This document shows positions 45,519-57,118 of a DNA stretch of 64,000 bases, piece after piece. A model generated the notes under the pieces. It was given only the letters and a program-made list of their open reading frames with translations, was not told the origin of the DNA and searched no databases. Position 1 is the first letter of the stretch. Each line of letters begins with the position of its first letter. A program made the position numbers and the translations under genes. Source of the stretch: Trametopsis cervina. Taxonomy: Eukaryota; Basidiomycota; Agaricomycetes; Polyporales; Irpicaceae. The stretch covers positions 190,974 through 254,973 of the forward strand of contig MU278355.1 of the NCBI GenBank assembly GCA_022385755.1, written 5' to 3'.

Positions 45519-47863
45519 ATGGCTTCTTCTGTCTCGCTCACGACTACCCACTTACCTCGCTTGCGCCAGGAACTCGAGCAATGGCGCAAGAAACAGTCTG
45601 CTTCACTAACGTTCACGACGCCGTTACAGGATATTTCTGCTCATCTGGCAAAGAAGCGTGTCAAGGATGAACAAGAAAAAGACGTGATAGTCGCTTTCCG
45701 AACGCGCCCTCCTCTCGATAACGAAACGGAGAAGTTCATCCCGACTATGGCTACCGTTGGCGCCGAGGATACCCAGGAGCCTCATAACGTGGAGTTCTGC
45801 CCAGGGATTACTCTAGCAAGTGCTGAGCCAGGAGTATTCGTGGCGCATGTCCCGGGGATGAAGGTTCGTTCCTCCCTTTTCGATCCCGCATTACCACCCT
45901 ATTAACGTCGTTATAGTGGTCCGGGCCAACGCTTACCCACAAAAAGTTCGATTCTGATATTGCATTCGGCCCAGATGTGAGCAATGACGAAGTCTACCAA
46001 CGAACCGTGATAGCCAGTGATGTAGGCGTCCCGTAGGCTTTGAATCTGTACTCCCATTAATTCCGTTTGACCGCACCAGATGATCCCTCTCGCTCTTGCT
46101 GGTGGCACGGCCTGTATACTCGCCTATGGTCAGACAGGTACTGGGAAGACATACACTATGGAAGCACTCGAATTCCGTGTCGCCCGTGATCTGTTCATTG
46201 CTGCCAATGCCATTGGAGCAGAGCTGCTAGAAGCTGAACGAAAAGCTGCTTCAGAGCCTGAGCAAGGACACGTTGCCGAGGTTTTCGATTTCACGGTGAC
46301 TTTTTTGGAGCTCTTGGGCAAGCGGGCAGTCGATCTTTTAGAACCCGTGGATGAACTTTCGAAAGATGACCAGGGCAATGCCATCAGAAAGGAGATCGCT
46401 GTTCACGAAGATAAAGTATGATCCATCACTTTTGAGCTTGTCAAGTGTCTTATATTCGGTTACAGAACGGGGACGTTCGTCCGCGCCTGATTTCAACAAA
46501 AGTTGAATCCGCAGAGCAATTGCATGATTTAATAACCTCTGCTTTGTCCTATCGGTATGTCCATCCCGTCTCATCCGGGAATTGAAGCTCATCTTAAGCA
46601 GGCGAGTTTCAGCGACTGCACGTAACGCGGTGTCCAGTCGAAGCCATGCTTTGTTGACTATTCGCATCAAGAACAAGCTTATGCCCTTCTCCGACGATGG
46701 CCAGTTGATCCTCGTCGAGTGCGTACACGAAGTCACTACTGTTGCTAATTGTTCTCAACTAGTTCCGCAGCCTCGCTGGAAGCGAGCGTTACGACGATTC
46801 TAAAGGTCATGACAAACAGCGCATGCTCGAGTCGCGCGAGAACAATAACAGTCTATTGCATCTCAAAGAATGTGTCCGTGCGAAAGCAAAGATGGCTCAA
46901 GGGGATGGCTTTGTGCATATCCCATGGCGGGCCAATAAACTGACGATGTTATTAAAGGTTGGCACGCTTACAGCTTTCTTGTATAATTACTTATCATTAC
47001 GAACCACGTAGCCCGTATTCGACGTGGAGTCCAGACAGCCTTCGAAGACTATAATCCTCGCCCACGTGTCACCACACATTCAGGATTCCGTCCACAGTGT
47101 CAGCACTTTGTCTTATGCATCTCCTTTCAAGACCTCCCCACCGAAACCACGTGGGCCTGCACCATATAATGCTGCCGATCCGCGCACATGGAACCACGAA
47201 CAGACGGTCAACTGGCTTACCGAGGAGTTTACACAAAGAGCACGCGCTAGACACCAGAACTTGCACAAGGACGACTCTGATGCTGCTGTCACCCTAGCTG
47301 TGGATGTCACGAAGCTCTGCCCTGAGGGGATGACTGCAAAGCACCTCGGTGCGATGTATACAACACAGTTTGTCCAGCGCTGTCTAGAATGTGGCAACAT
47401 CGGAGAGGACATCACGCCCGAAGTCATCAAAATCAGTTCTGCTGAAGTCATGGGGTCTCTTAGCTTCCTCATTTTGAGAGCAAAAACGAAGTTGCGTACT
47501 AATATCATGAAGAGCAGAAAGGCAGTATCCTTAGATACATACGGTGCGCGGTTTCACTTTGCTTTGCCGTGTGAGTGACTGAACGACTGTCCAGGTGACT
47601 CGCCCTTAGAGACGGTACCCGGAACAGACATCCCATTACCTGCCGTAGGCACTCCAGCCTATGAGTTATACCAGAGGTACAAGCCCGACCAATATGTGTT
47701 GGCCGCACAGAAGGACAAGAGCCTGTGGTACGAAAGAACTAATGTGGCTGCCATCGAAGCCAGGCAAGCAGGGACAGACGTTGACTTGGCGCATATGGAG
47801 GCTGTAATGGCACTAATGGAAGAATTTTGGGATAACGAGACCAGCGCAGGTGCTATTGTATAG
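45519..47863 (+). CDS. Kinesin motor protein, KIF2/KIF24-like
   Basis: The ATG at 45519 starts MASSVSLTTTHLPRLRQELE; a neck-like helix (HLAKKRVKDEQEK) leads into the motor core DVIVAFRTRPPLDNETEKF. Motor motifs in order: FDSDIAFGPDVSNDEVYQRT, the P-loop AYGQTGTGKTYTME, switch I NAVSSRSHALLTIRI, switch II DLAGSERYDDSKGHD, then ENNNSLLHLKECVRAKA and HIPWRANKLTMLLK. The motor ends with SKTIILAHVSPHIQDSVHSV. A C-terminal region of about 250 residues (WNHEQTVNWLTEEFTQRARA, LCPEGMTAKHLGAMYTTQF) looks like a SAM-like helical segment rather than a long coiled coil. The N-terminal neck before the motor and the HLKEC stretch point to the kinesin-13/KIF24 group, but subfamily assignment is an inference. 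The first intron uses a GTTCGT donor. About eight exons, roughly 650-700 residues. Confidence 0.8.
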
Positions 47864-48088
47864 CGGGAGGTGTAACAGTGTGTACGTTAATGAGAATTTT
47901 GTCATCTATTAGAATCGCGACATGTTGACTGCGCAGCAAGTTGGACTATCATGTGAAGATTTCCACGTGGAGGCGTTACTAATACCTTACTCAGCGATGC
48001 TATCCAGCCTCTGGACAACGACTTGACCGCCAACCATCAACACACCCAGTCGCGTATCAGTCCCCGACAGCATTATCGCGCAAAGATC

Positions 48089-49264
48089 ATGGCTCTGTCT
48101 TTGAGCACTCTGATTTGGTTTGGCAAGCACGAAGGGAAACCCTTCGACTCGCCTGACGTGCCGGACCAGTGGCGACACTGGGCACGGTATGGTGAGGGAG
48201 TGGAACACTACAGCTGGGTAGGTCCCCTCTATCGTTTGAGTGTGCCATAGGCTGACTCTAAGGGCTTCACACCTTTCCAGCATGAAAAATACTGCCAGAT
48301 CTATGCTCATTGGCAGTCTGAGCGTATCAAGGCGCCTGGAGCCAAATCTCCTGGTGACGAAAGGTTGTGGTTTGGACAAAAGATACGCGGGATGCCGTGG
48401 TCGCAGGCTTGGGAGAAAATCGAGCTTCGTGACTGGCTCTTTGACCCCCAGCGAAGGCGCTGGCATTGGGTATGTCGTAATCTACACACGCATGTCCTAA
48501 CCAATGTTCTCACTGGAACCACACTATAGTACACCGGCATATGCGATCTCAGAGATCGCTACATTATGTGGCTTGAGAACCACCACGACGAGCGTCGCAC
48601 CTCTCTGAGTCCGGAAGCTGACGTCACCGGGGGTGTTGATGATCTCCGTAATCCTATGGATGATGAGGATGATGAAGAGAGAACAGATGAAAACATCGAC
48701 GGCAACGGACTGGCGCAAGCAATGGAGGATAAGTCCTCTCTAGCAACGGAGCAGGAGGACGTGAACCTCCATTGTGGAGGGGTCGATGCCGACGCTGGAC
48801 CATCAGATCCCACACTTCGTGGATCACAAAGTCGTGTATCGCGACAAAGCTCGCCTGTCAGCTCAGACGAGATGTACGACTTTGTTGTTCCCGACGTGGA
48901 AATGGAAGATGGAGATGGCTCCTATCAGCCATCTCAGGTTTCTCAGGTGGATTGGCCTGAAGTACCCACTCGCAGGAGCGTGCGTTTGTCGAACAAACAG
49001 CACCTCGCAAGTGCTCGTAGAGTATCCGCCTCTTCTAGTGCCGCAACTTCTGAGTCCGATCGGGAAGACGACATTCCGACGGGGATGCCCCTGGCTGGTC
49101 GCAAAAGAGCCCATTCAACTGATGATGAAGACTCGTCGGATGAAACTACACATCGACCGAGGTTGAGGCGGACGGGTGGTATAAAGACGATACTATCTCC
49201 AGTACGCCTTTGGCCTCTCTCGTCTTTGATGTGCTTGAAACTAACATTGTCCCAGAGCCAATAG
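48089..49264 (+). CDS. Unnamed protein: Trp-rich N-terminal domain and acidic nuclear-type tail
   Basis: The first exon (48089-48217) encodes MALSLSTLIWFGKHEGKPFD and SPDVPDQWRHWARYGEGVEH. The second, from 48281 (or 48251 if a 33-nt intron is used), gives EKYCQIYAHWQSERIKAPG, LWFGQKIRGMPWSQAWEKIE and LRDWLFDPQRRRWHW. The third begins YTGICDLRDRYIMWLENHHD and becomes acidic and Ser-rich (MDDEDDEERTDENIDGNG, SDEMYDFVVPDVEMEDGDG), then basic (RRSVRLSNKQHLASARRV, GRKRAHSTDDEDSSDE). The last codons SQ come from a short exon ending at 49264. The opening FGKHEGKPF loosely recalls DUF3820-like 'FGKYKGKPF' motifs, and FVVPDVEMEDGD resembles a SUMO-interaction motif. A nuclear location is inferred from charge. 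I do not recognise the family. Confidence 0.6.
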
Positions 49265-49541
49265 ATATATCCGCTACGAAAGAGCGGGCAAACACTAAGT
49301 GAGGTCATTTTTACATTCGCCCGGTTCAGAAACAAGTGATGCACAGCGCCGTTCATGTCCTTATAATGTTTTCCGACCAAGAAGTATCGCAGAATGTAGA
49401 ATGTAACGTTACAAACATAACGTACAGCTTGTAATAATGATAATCCAAGTCCGTCATGTACAATCCCAATGATACACAATCCATCTTTGAATACAACAAA
49501 AGAAATACACCGATATTACAACGCGTTAAAGGAAGGGGGGG

Positions 49542-51139
49542 CTATCTGCTACTATACTCAAAATCGGGAAACAATGCCCCGTGCGGATCTTCAGCCTCCT
49601 GACCATATGCCGCGGCGACATTCTCTTCAGGATATGGTTCGAATCTATATCACAATATAAGTGCGACGTCTCACCATGACATTGGCGGTACTCACGCAGA
49701 TGCGTCACCCGCTCCGCTAATTCTGGGCAAATACGGCGCTGTAATCTCCCTGTTCTTCAGCTTCTCCCAGTCTACCTCCCGGAACCACGCATGCGCAAAC
49801 ACGTCGCCCGCACCGTGTCGCAGGTTCCCATACCGCTTGGTAGGGTCGTGTTCCATAAATTTCAGTATGAGATCTGTTGCGTTCGTTTGGAACGGCGGCC
49901 ATTTGATGCACTTCGGGCCCTGACTTATCTTCTCGTAAAGAACCACGTGTCCGGCGTTCGGTTCATGGAAGGGAGGCAGTCCAGAGAGCATCTCAAATAT
50001 GAGCACCCCAAGAGCGTACCAATCGACGCTCTTGTTATATCGCTCATTGCGGATGATCTGAAGGGGGGTTAGTAATTGAGTAGAATAGAAGCCTGAGCTA
50101 CGCACCTCTGGAGCAAGGTAATCGGGTGTACCACATAGTGTCCAAGCGTTGGTGGCACAGTACTTGGCAAAACCAAAGTCTGCTATCTTAATGTGCCCAT
50201 CATAGTTGAGGAGGATGTTCTCTGGTTTGAGATCCCGGTAGATAATGTCGAGCGAATGCAAGTAGTTCAACGCGAGTGCTACCTCAGCTGCATAGAATTT
50301 CGCAACTGGGTCGGGAAATCGCTAGACGGCTGATAAGCTTACGTTACGAGGACTATAGGGTCCACAGAACTTACGTTTGATCTTCGCAGTAGCGTGAATA
50401 GTTCGCCGCCCGGCACGAAGTCCATAACCATGTACAAGTTTGTCCAGTCCTGAAACGTGCCCCACAAGTTAATAATGAACGGATGTGTCACAGCTTGCAA
50501 CATCGCTTGTTCATTTCTCGTGTGTGATTCCTGTTTCATGCGTACAATCCTCTCTTTATTGAGGACCTTAATCGCATAGAAACGTAGGTTGTGCTTGCTC
50601 CGCACTGTTTGAAGGTCAGCCCATGCAGCTCTCCAGAGATCAATTTACAGACCTAGATGTACCCTCCCAAAGCTGCCGGTACCCAGCGTCCTATGTATGA
50701 TGAAATCCGATAGACGGTACGTCCCCGTTTGTCTCCGTGCCTGCGGCTGCGCTGCCGGAGGCAAAGCAGGTGTTGACCCGACGACGGCAGAGGATGCATC
50801 GACTTGCATAGCGTCGTGCGGCTTGCTCTCTTCGCTCCCAGCGGATGTGGCCGCTGTAGATATAGAGGGCCTATGGGACATTGAAATTGCGGACGACGAG
50901 GAGAGTGACGGTGAAGACGAGTGATATCCAGACTGGTCCCCACCCAGACTTTGAGCTTTCATTCCCGATGACGGTCGGTTTGCAAGTTTATCCGCCATTC
51001 GCCTGATCATTTTGGGGAGGATATTGGTGGAATAGGTGAGCTGGCAGTGGTAGAAGCTCTCATCATCGCGACCTTGTTCAACGTTGGTCGACGTCTGTCC
51101 AGTATTGATTCGGCAGTTGCCGACCACTTCAGAGATCAT
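49542..51139 (-). CDS. cAMP-dependent protein kinase (PKA) catalytic subunit
   Basis: A fungal AGC kinase. After a Ser/Gln-rich N-terminus, [20 protein letters not shown] gives the glycine loop, [14 protein letters not shown] the ATP-binding Lys, and then [15 protein letters not shown] and [20 protein letters not shown]. The catalytic loop is [15 protein letters not shown] (YRD as in PKA), followed by [13 protein letters not shown] and the activation loop [12 protein letters not shown] with its phospho-Thr. [20 protein letters not shown] and [18 protein letters not shown] follow. The frame appears to stop after DASA, but a GTGAGT donor there joins a last exon reading [19 protein letters not shown] and ending with the hydrophobic motif FPDF, at a TAG at 49542-49544. 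PKA relays cAMP signals for growth and development. The first ATG in frame is 51139; downstream Met codons are possible starts. About 500 residues. Confidence 0.9.
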
Positions 51140-51571
51140 CCTCAATGTAAGATAGCATGGCCAGGTAGTCTACGATCCGATTCTGTGAGTGATTACCATT
51201 CCTAACTGTCTTAGCAATAGGTGGTTTAGACTCGTGAGTCTAGTGTAGGGCAAGCTATCGCAGTGTATATGTGCCAAATGGCCTACGTCTCAGTCACCTG
51301 AATAACCGCTTGCACGAGTGCTACATACTGCTGGAGTGGATATCAAACGAGACGTAGGATATACTTTGATACTATATGTGGGCAATATAACACACATTCT
51401 TCAAGTCCTTCGCATGCACCACAGGGACACTTCCCTGCTAAGATATATTTTCAGGAAACGCCTCCCATCTGCGGGATACACGCTTCCACGGCGATTGGTA
51501 TATGTACTAAAATAACAACCTCTATTGGACAGAAAACAGCATGATGATAGCAGTAATTGCAGATTGCACTC
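51140..51571. other. Intergenic, PKA promoter side
   Basis: 432 bp between the PKA start and the stop of the same-strand sulfate transporter gene. No coding signal. Confidence 0.5.
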
Positions 51572-54522
51572 TCAGATATCGTGTGTCGATAATATCGACG
51601 CTTGCCTGACGCGATCGATACGAGTCATCGCAGATGCCACATCCTTGCAGAAACGTTCTTCTCCAAGCACATCAAACAGTCCGGCGATTCTAAAGGCGTC
51701 GTGCGGCTGTTGCTTGAGATGCGTCACGTAGATGTTGACACCGCGGCCCTTCAGAGATTGAATGTCAGAGCCGTTAAACATCTGTGCGAATAGTCAGGAC
51801 AACTGCCTCTTTGGTGCAACATACCTGGTAGGTCTCTATCAGTTCATAGAGGATCTGCGCGGCCCTGTATGGCAGAGTATCGTCACTACTTGTTCGTATA
51901 CATTTGGGAGATCAGGGACTTACGAAGCGTCAATACTATCTACGTCTTGCAGGTGGAAGACTAATGTGTTCGCATGTTGACGATGAGGTTCCTCGGAAGG
52001 ATGGTGTCGGTCATGACCGTATAGCTCAAGTCTCCTCAAACGTTCTAGGGGCGTTTCCCTTGATTAACAAGACAGAATATATCAACGGTATCAAGATAAA
52101 GAACTCACCCTTCAGCTGAGCAGTATTAGCTACAAGCCCACCGTTCAGTGGGTGTAGACGCCATTGACTAAAAGAGCACACTCACCGAAGTCTAAATTCT
52201 CCTGAATTCGAATGATCAGAACCCCCGGCACGTCTTCCTGAGCCTCCGGGTTCTCACCAATCGGCTTCCACCTATTTGTGCCAGGTATGCGGCCCTTGAA
52301 TCCCTGAAGTTAATACTAAATAGTGGCCAGTGAGGAAATACTCACAAGAATTGTCATACGCGTCTTCGACGACCTGTGGACGACGAGTAGCAGCGATATA
52401 ATCACGCTGACAGCGATGCCGACTTCGACATTCCAAACTGTCGTGAACAAGAACGTAAGGGCCATTAGCGACAGGTCCATCCACGCCCGCATCCTTACAA
52501 TGTGTTAAGCATGCCTCAAGCTGAGACTGTGGATAGTATTGGGCTTACTTCCAAAAGAATTTCACGTCATGCGGAACCTCAGCTAATAAACTGAAGACAA
52601 TGAGGCAGATGCTAGAATGGGTAAGGTCTCTGGCTCAGAACATGCAACTCGCGCTTCCTGACAGTAAACACGCACATGGATGCCAAGACGCATTTCGGAA
52701 GATAGTAAAGCCAAGGAAGCAGGAAGAAAGTTGCCAGCAGAACCACAGCAGAGCAGACTAGAGATGCCATCTGGGTACGAGCACCGACATCGCCGTTGAC
52801 TCGTGACCTGACCAGAATAGAATGACGTGTCAACGACGAAGAAGAGAAGGACAGCCGGTTACTGACCGAGTAATCGAACCAGCAGCTGGTAGAGTACCCG
52901 GAACGAATGATGCGACAATGTTGCCCGCTCCGAGCGCGACCAATTCACGATTGGGGCTGATACTGTAGCCATACTTGGCAGCGTTCTGTTTCGCAGAGAC
53001 GATACTGTCCAGGAAGCCGGCAACTGCAATGAGTCTGGATTCAAAACCAATCAGCACTTCGCTGCAGGCTAAAAATATGAGATGTCTTACACCGCGGTTG
53101 ATGTTGTCTTGCGGAGGTAGCGCACTGTCAACTTGTGTATGGGGAGACGAATGAAAGAGCCTCCGTGCTTGATGGGAACGGCACCAAGGATATCAACTCC
53201 GTCAGACTCCCAGTCGAACTCGTCGGAAAGCACTGTACAATAACAAAGAGTCAGCTCGGAGCCAAAACCATATATGTCAGCCATACCGGTAGAGACGATG
53301 ACAACCAACAACACCTCCGGTAGGCGGTATATCCACCAATAGTTTGCAAATGACCTTTTTAGCCTCCTAACAGACACGAGAATGCCGAGCGCGCTGAAAC
53401 TAATTATAGTAGTGAGAACATGTGCGTCTGTCACGGCGTGGTCAATTAAGAACACGAGCTTCTCGAACGTAGAATGCGGATTGAGAGTATGTTGAAGTGA
53501 CACCAGGCCAAGCATGGGAATCAGTTGTTCACTGTATGAGCGGTATATGAGCCTGACAGACCCTCGGGGAACATAATATGGACTGACATCATGATAACGA
53601 CCGCCACAGCGGTTACAAAGCCGCGCAGCAAAGCTCTGCTGAGGACGACGTCTAGGAAGCCCAGCCGGAAGAAGCCCAAGAGAAAGCTTATAAGTCCGGC
53701 CTAAGGCAGAGAGGTCAGCTTCTGTAGCACAGGCCAATGCACGAGTGGACAGACCTGGAATGTAATGATTGTGGAGACAGCCATAGCTATCGACTCCGGG
53801 TCTATCGGATGTGTATGGGGGTCAGAATGCAGAACATCGCTGACTGCCTGTCCCACAAGCAGAGACAGCGCTGCTTCCGGCGCAACATTCAATTGCTTCG
53901 AAGTCCCGAGGAACGCATACACAATTCCGGGGATCGCGGCAGAATACTGAAATCCGCGATTAGAGGGTATAACGCATACACACAGATCCACTGGATACAT
54001 ACCAGGCCGGTAACGGGGCTCAAGTTCGCTAATGAGGAGGCGTATGATACAGATTGCGGGATAAGCATAGAAGCCACCGTGAGCCCGGCAAGCACATCCC
54101 CTCCCAATCTGCAGCGTAGGTCATATGAGTAGCGCATGGAGGTAGCACAGCATGCGACTTACGATGAGAAAGAGTATTCGGGTATCCACGTCGTCGCTGG
54201 AACGTAGTACTTGACTTTCTGCCATCGCGATGACCTGCGTTGGGGTGTTTGGGCTTGAGATGCTACGAAACCTATGGTTAGCAGGACACACTAGTTCCAG
54301 CAGCATTGCGAGCGCACCTGAGCCTGTCTTAACCCCCGACGCAGTCCCGTACTCCAGATCTCTCGCAGGCGGTGTAGCTAGTATCGCTGTCCTCTCATCC
54401 GGAGTCGAAGGAGTCATGATACCACTGGCAGAGTACATCCTTCTGAGAGACGACGTTGCGGATGAACGAGTGGTAGGGACGTGATGCTGGGCCTCGCTGG
54501 GCGAGGTAGGTGGGGTCGCCAT
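51572..54522 (-). CDS. SulP-family (SLC26) sulfate transporter with STAS domain
   Basis: The ATG at 54522 begins a polar N-terminal segment with Ser/Thr-Pro sites (ATPPTSPSEAQ, TPSTPDERTAILATPPARD). The transmembrane part reads YDLRCRLGGDVLAGLTVASM, LIPQSVSYASSLANLSPVTG, YSAAIPGIVYAFLGTSKQLN and VAPEAALSLLVGQAV, the core of SulP carriers. Then come FLLGFFRLGFLDVVLSRALL, RGFVTAVAVVIMMS, IAVAGFLDSIVSAKQNAAK, NRELVALGAGNIVASFVPG, and helices to VWNVEVGIAVSVIISLLLV. The cytosolic STAS domain follows (VLIIRIQENLDFANTAQLKE, LVFHLQDVDSIDASATQIL) and ends ASILSTHDI. It imports sulfate or related anions at the plasma membrane. The order and residues are intact. About 15 exons, roughly 750 residues. 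Confidence 0.85.
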
Positions 54523-55127
54523 GAGGTTCTACGCGACACTTGCTGCGTCGGTCGTTCTGAACCTTGAGGTCTATCGACAAGTGTCAGAAGTCCGTTCGGC
54601 GCAGATAACAAAAGGAGATGTTTCGAATGAAGCCGTCGGCAGGATAAAGATATCAGGAACGTTCAAAGGGGTATCAAATACTCACTTGGACCGTGTCCCA
54701 GTTGTCTCCTGTCTCCGGAGGTGGTGGTTGTAGCGAACGTTATAAAGTACTTACGACATATTAGAGTGGCCTCATTGGTCGACACTCCCACCTGATTACC
54801 GTACATCATCGATGTCGCAAGCTGATCTATTCGCTCAGAAGTTCAGAAGTTCACACTTCGGGGATTACGAGTGCTCTCAAAAATGATATCATGTTTGCGA
54901 CCAGACGAGCGAGAAAAGGTGGTATCGTACAGCGTGATCGTAGGACAAGAGCAATGCAAAGTTTCTGAAGTAGAGTCAAGGAGAAATGCGAGTTATGCGA
55001 CGATGAGTGACGAGATAGAGCAAATGAAGAAAGGAATGCAATCTGACGGTGCAACGATTGAAAATGCGACGATAGTCCGGGAACACAATACAACCAAAAA
55101 GAAAAGGTGAAACGAAGGCAGAGGCAG
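54523..55127. other. Intergenic
   Basis: About 600 bp between the sulfate transporter start and the stop of the next minus-strand gene. No supported feature. Confidence 0.5.
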
Positions 55128-55980
55128 CTAACGAGCTGCTACAGCACCTGGAGCCGTAAGTGCAGCCATGCTCCGCCGCCGGAACTTTGACGTGATATCC
55201 TTGGCTTTCGACACCCACCCCGACGACATAGCAGCGACCGCTTTATCGTGCAGTCCCGGCGTCGACCGCTGTGTGCGCAGAACAGCAGCTGCTGTTGTCA
55301 CTGTGACGATCGCACTGTCGTCTGCGTTCTGCGACTCGTGTGTCGCCTGCTCGACGGCAATATCAATCATGACCGTGCTCGCCGAGCTCGGGCTGGGCAG
55401 GGGTATGTCTCGTGCGCGCGACAGTCGGCGCGAGATGGCGCGTGATATTGAGCGAGCGGGCTGGATTTTCTCCATTTGGGTCGTCATATGCGCCTCCTCC
55501 TCGTCCTGCGTTGGATCCGCATGGTCTGACGCGAGCGAGTCGGCGCTGCCGGTGTAAGGTATTGGTTGTGTGTCAAGCTGGTAGAACGGCGGCTTTGTGA
55601 CTATGGAGGATGAGCGAGACGGTCGCGTCGAGACGGCGCGGGATTCGGCGGGTGTGTGGTCGGCTGTGGGCAGACCGACGAAGCGGGAGATTGATATGCT
55701 ACCACGCCGCCTCTCCTTTGCGGCTCGGACGGTAGCACCAGGTGTTGGTTCGGGCGCCGGGGCAGTCGGGGGAGGCGCGTCTACGGCTTCCGCTGATGAT
55801 GTTTGGGATACCGGAAGCGGGGGCAAGTCGTCGTGCGCTAGCGCCCTAAGCTCACTCTCCTCTTCGAGTCGGGTGAAGAGCTGTGAGCAACAGGAGTTAG
55901 AAATCTCATTTTCCTTGAAACGTCGCCTTATTGCACACCTGCTCCAGGATATCCGTACGGGTTGAGACGACAGTAGTCAT
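55128..55980 (-). CDS. Ser/Ala-rich disordered protein with basic phosphosite-like motifs
   Basis: A short first exon from the ATG at 55980 (MTTVVSTRTDILEQ) splices to LFTRLEEESELRALAHDDLP, and the rest is one long exon ending at 55128. The protein is about 255 residues, almost wholly low-complexity: Pro/Ala stretch (AVDAPPPTAPAPEPTPGATV), ERRRGSISISRFVGLP, an acidic patch (ADPTQDEEEAHMTTQMEK), RSISRAISRRLSRARD and KFRRRSMAALTAPGAVAAR. Three R-R-x-S motifs fit the PKA consensus and the gene lies 4 kb from the PKA gene, but that nearness proves nothing. No known domain; function unknown. The upstream frame has no ATG before a stop, which supports the chosen start. Confidence 0.55.
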
Positions 55981-56670
55981 GCTTGAAGTAGAAGACCGGA
56001 ATGAAAGTGACGAGAAGGATGAGTTTGCCCGCGGTACAGAGTAGACCGACGAGGCTGGGGTGGATGCCGCGGTTGACGTGGTGGGCAACGGTAAAGGAAG
56101 GAGGGCAAGACAAGATGAGAGCGATGCACTCTGAAGCTACTCGACGTGGCGGGAAAGCTACAGGTTTGTGTAGAAGAGCGTGGGGGGATTTTAAGTTGGT
56201 GTAGGCGCTAAATGCTTAATGGCGGTATCACCGATATATTCCCTTTTTGGTAGGGCGTAATTATTTGGTCTCGACCCCTGCCACCGGTTCGTTCTGGAAG
56301 GCAGCATCAACACCCTCTTTTTGAGCATCCTCCGGCTACAATCGCCAGTGCACACGGCCAACAGCCTACATTACCTCACAAATAACATCTAGCGTGAGCT
56401 TTGTTTCTTCTCCCATCGCGCTCGAACGGCAAGCTGTGAACTGCTACATATTGCAGTCAGTCTCTGTATATTTCTTGGATATTTTCTCCGCACGACCCTG
56501 CAGTCACCACTCATTCTTTCCGTGCGTGTTTTTCGGGGGATTCCAAGGAGCACTTCTGATTATACGCATTCAATACCTTCACCACTTTCCTTCACCCTCC
56601 TACGGTTTCAGATTCTCCAAGACCGACCAACTGAGTCTGAGCCGCCGCTAGGTTCTTCCACACCCGAGCC
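55981..56670. other. Divergent intergenic region
   Basis: About 690 bp between a minus-strand and a plus-strand start. A minus frame with a hydrophobic segment (LILLVTFIPVFYF, near 56000) overlaps the first exon of the previous gene in another frame and does not splice to anything recognisable. Confidence 0.45.
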
Positions 56671-57118
56671 ATGCCACAATACCTCCCACACATATTGTAC
56701 GGCCTGGGTATCACGTCAACGAGCATACACCTCTTGTGGCATAGGCGAGAATCAGAAGAACAACGAAGACATTACACAACACGGCTAGCTCTATTGGAAG
56801 AGACCGCTCGCCGGCTAAGAGCTGGAGAAGAGGTCCCGAATGCTGATTTCGACATGATCAAGAAGCTCGCGGCAGAGCAGCCGGGAGCTGCGAGCGCGGC
56901 GGCTCGAGGCGTCGAGCCCGACAGCGAGATTGGTTGGCGGGAGGTGATATTCGGACGGAAAGGGGTTGTGAGAGACGTGAAGCTCGATGACCAGCGGGAC
57001 GCGGCCGACCTAGAGAAAGGTGAGAACCGATCATGTGCCATATCTCCGTCTACTATTCTGCTCATGTCCGCCTCCTTGCATGTCTCTAGTCCAGAAGGAA
57101 ATACAAGCGTCCTCATGA
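56671..57118 (+). CDS. Small membrane-anchored helical protein, unknown function
   Basis: Two exons (56671-57019 and 57090-57118) sum to 378 nt, giving 125 residues. The N-terminus MPQYLPHILYGLGITSTSIH has a short hydrophobic helix, followed by a charged helix (RRESEEQRRHYTTRLALLEE, TARRLRAGEE). A short motif SEIGWREVIFGRKG precedes the C-terminal helix DQRDAADLEKVQKEIQASS. The layout suggests a small organelle-membrane protein facing the cytosol or matrix. I recognise it only as a kind of short basidiomycete protein without a name. Confidence 0.6.
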
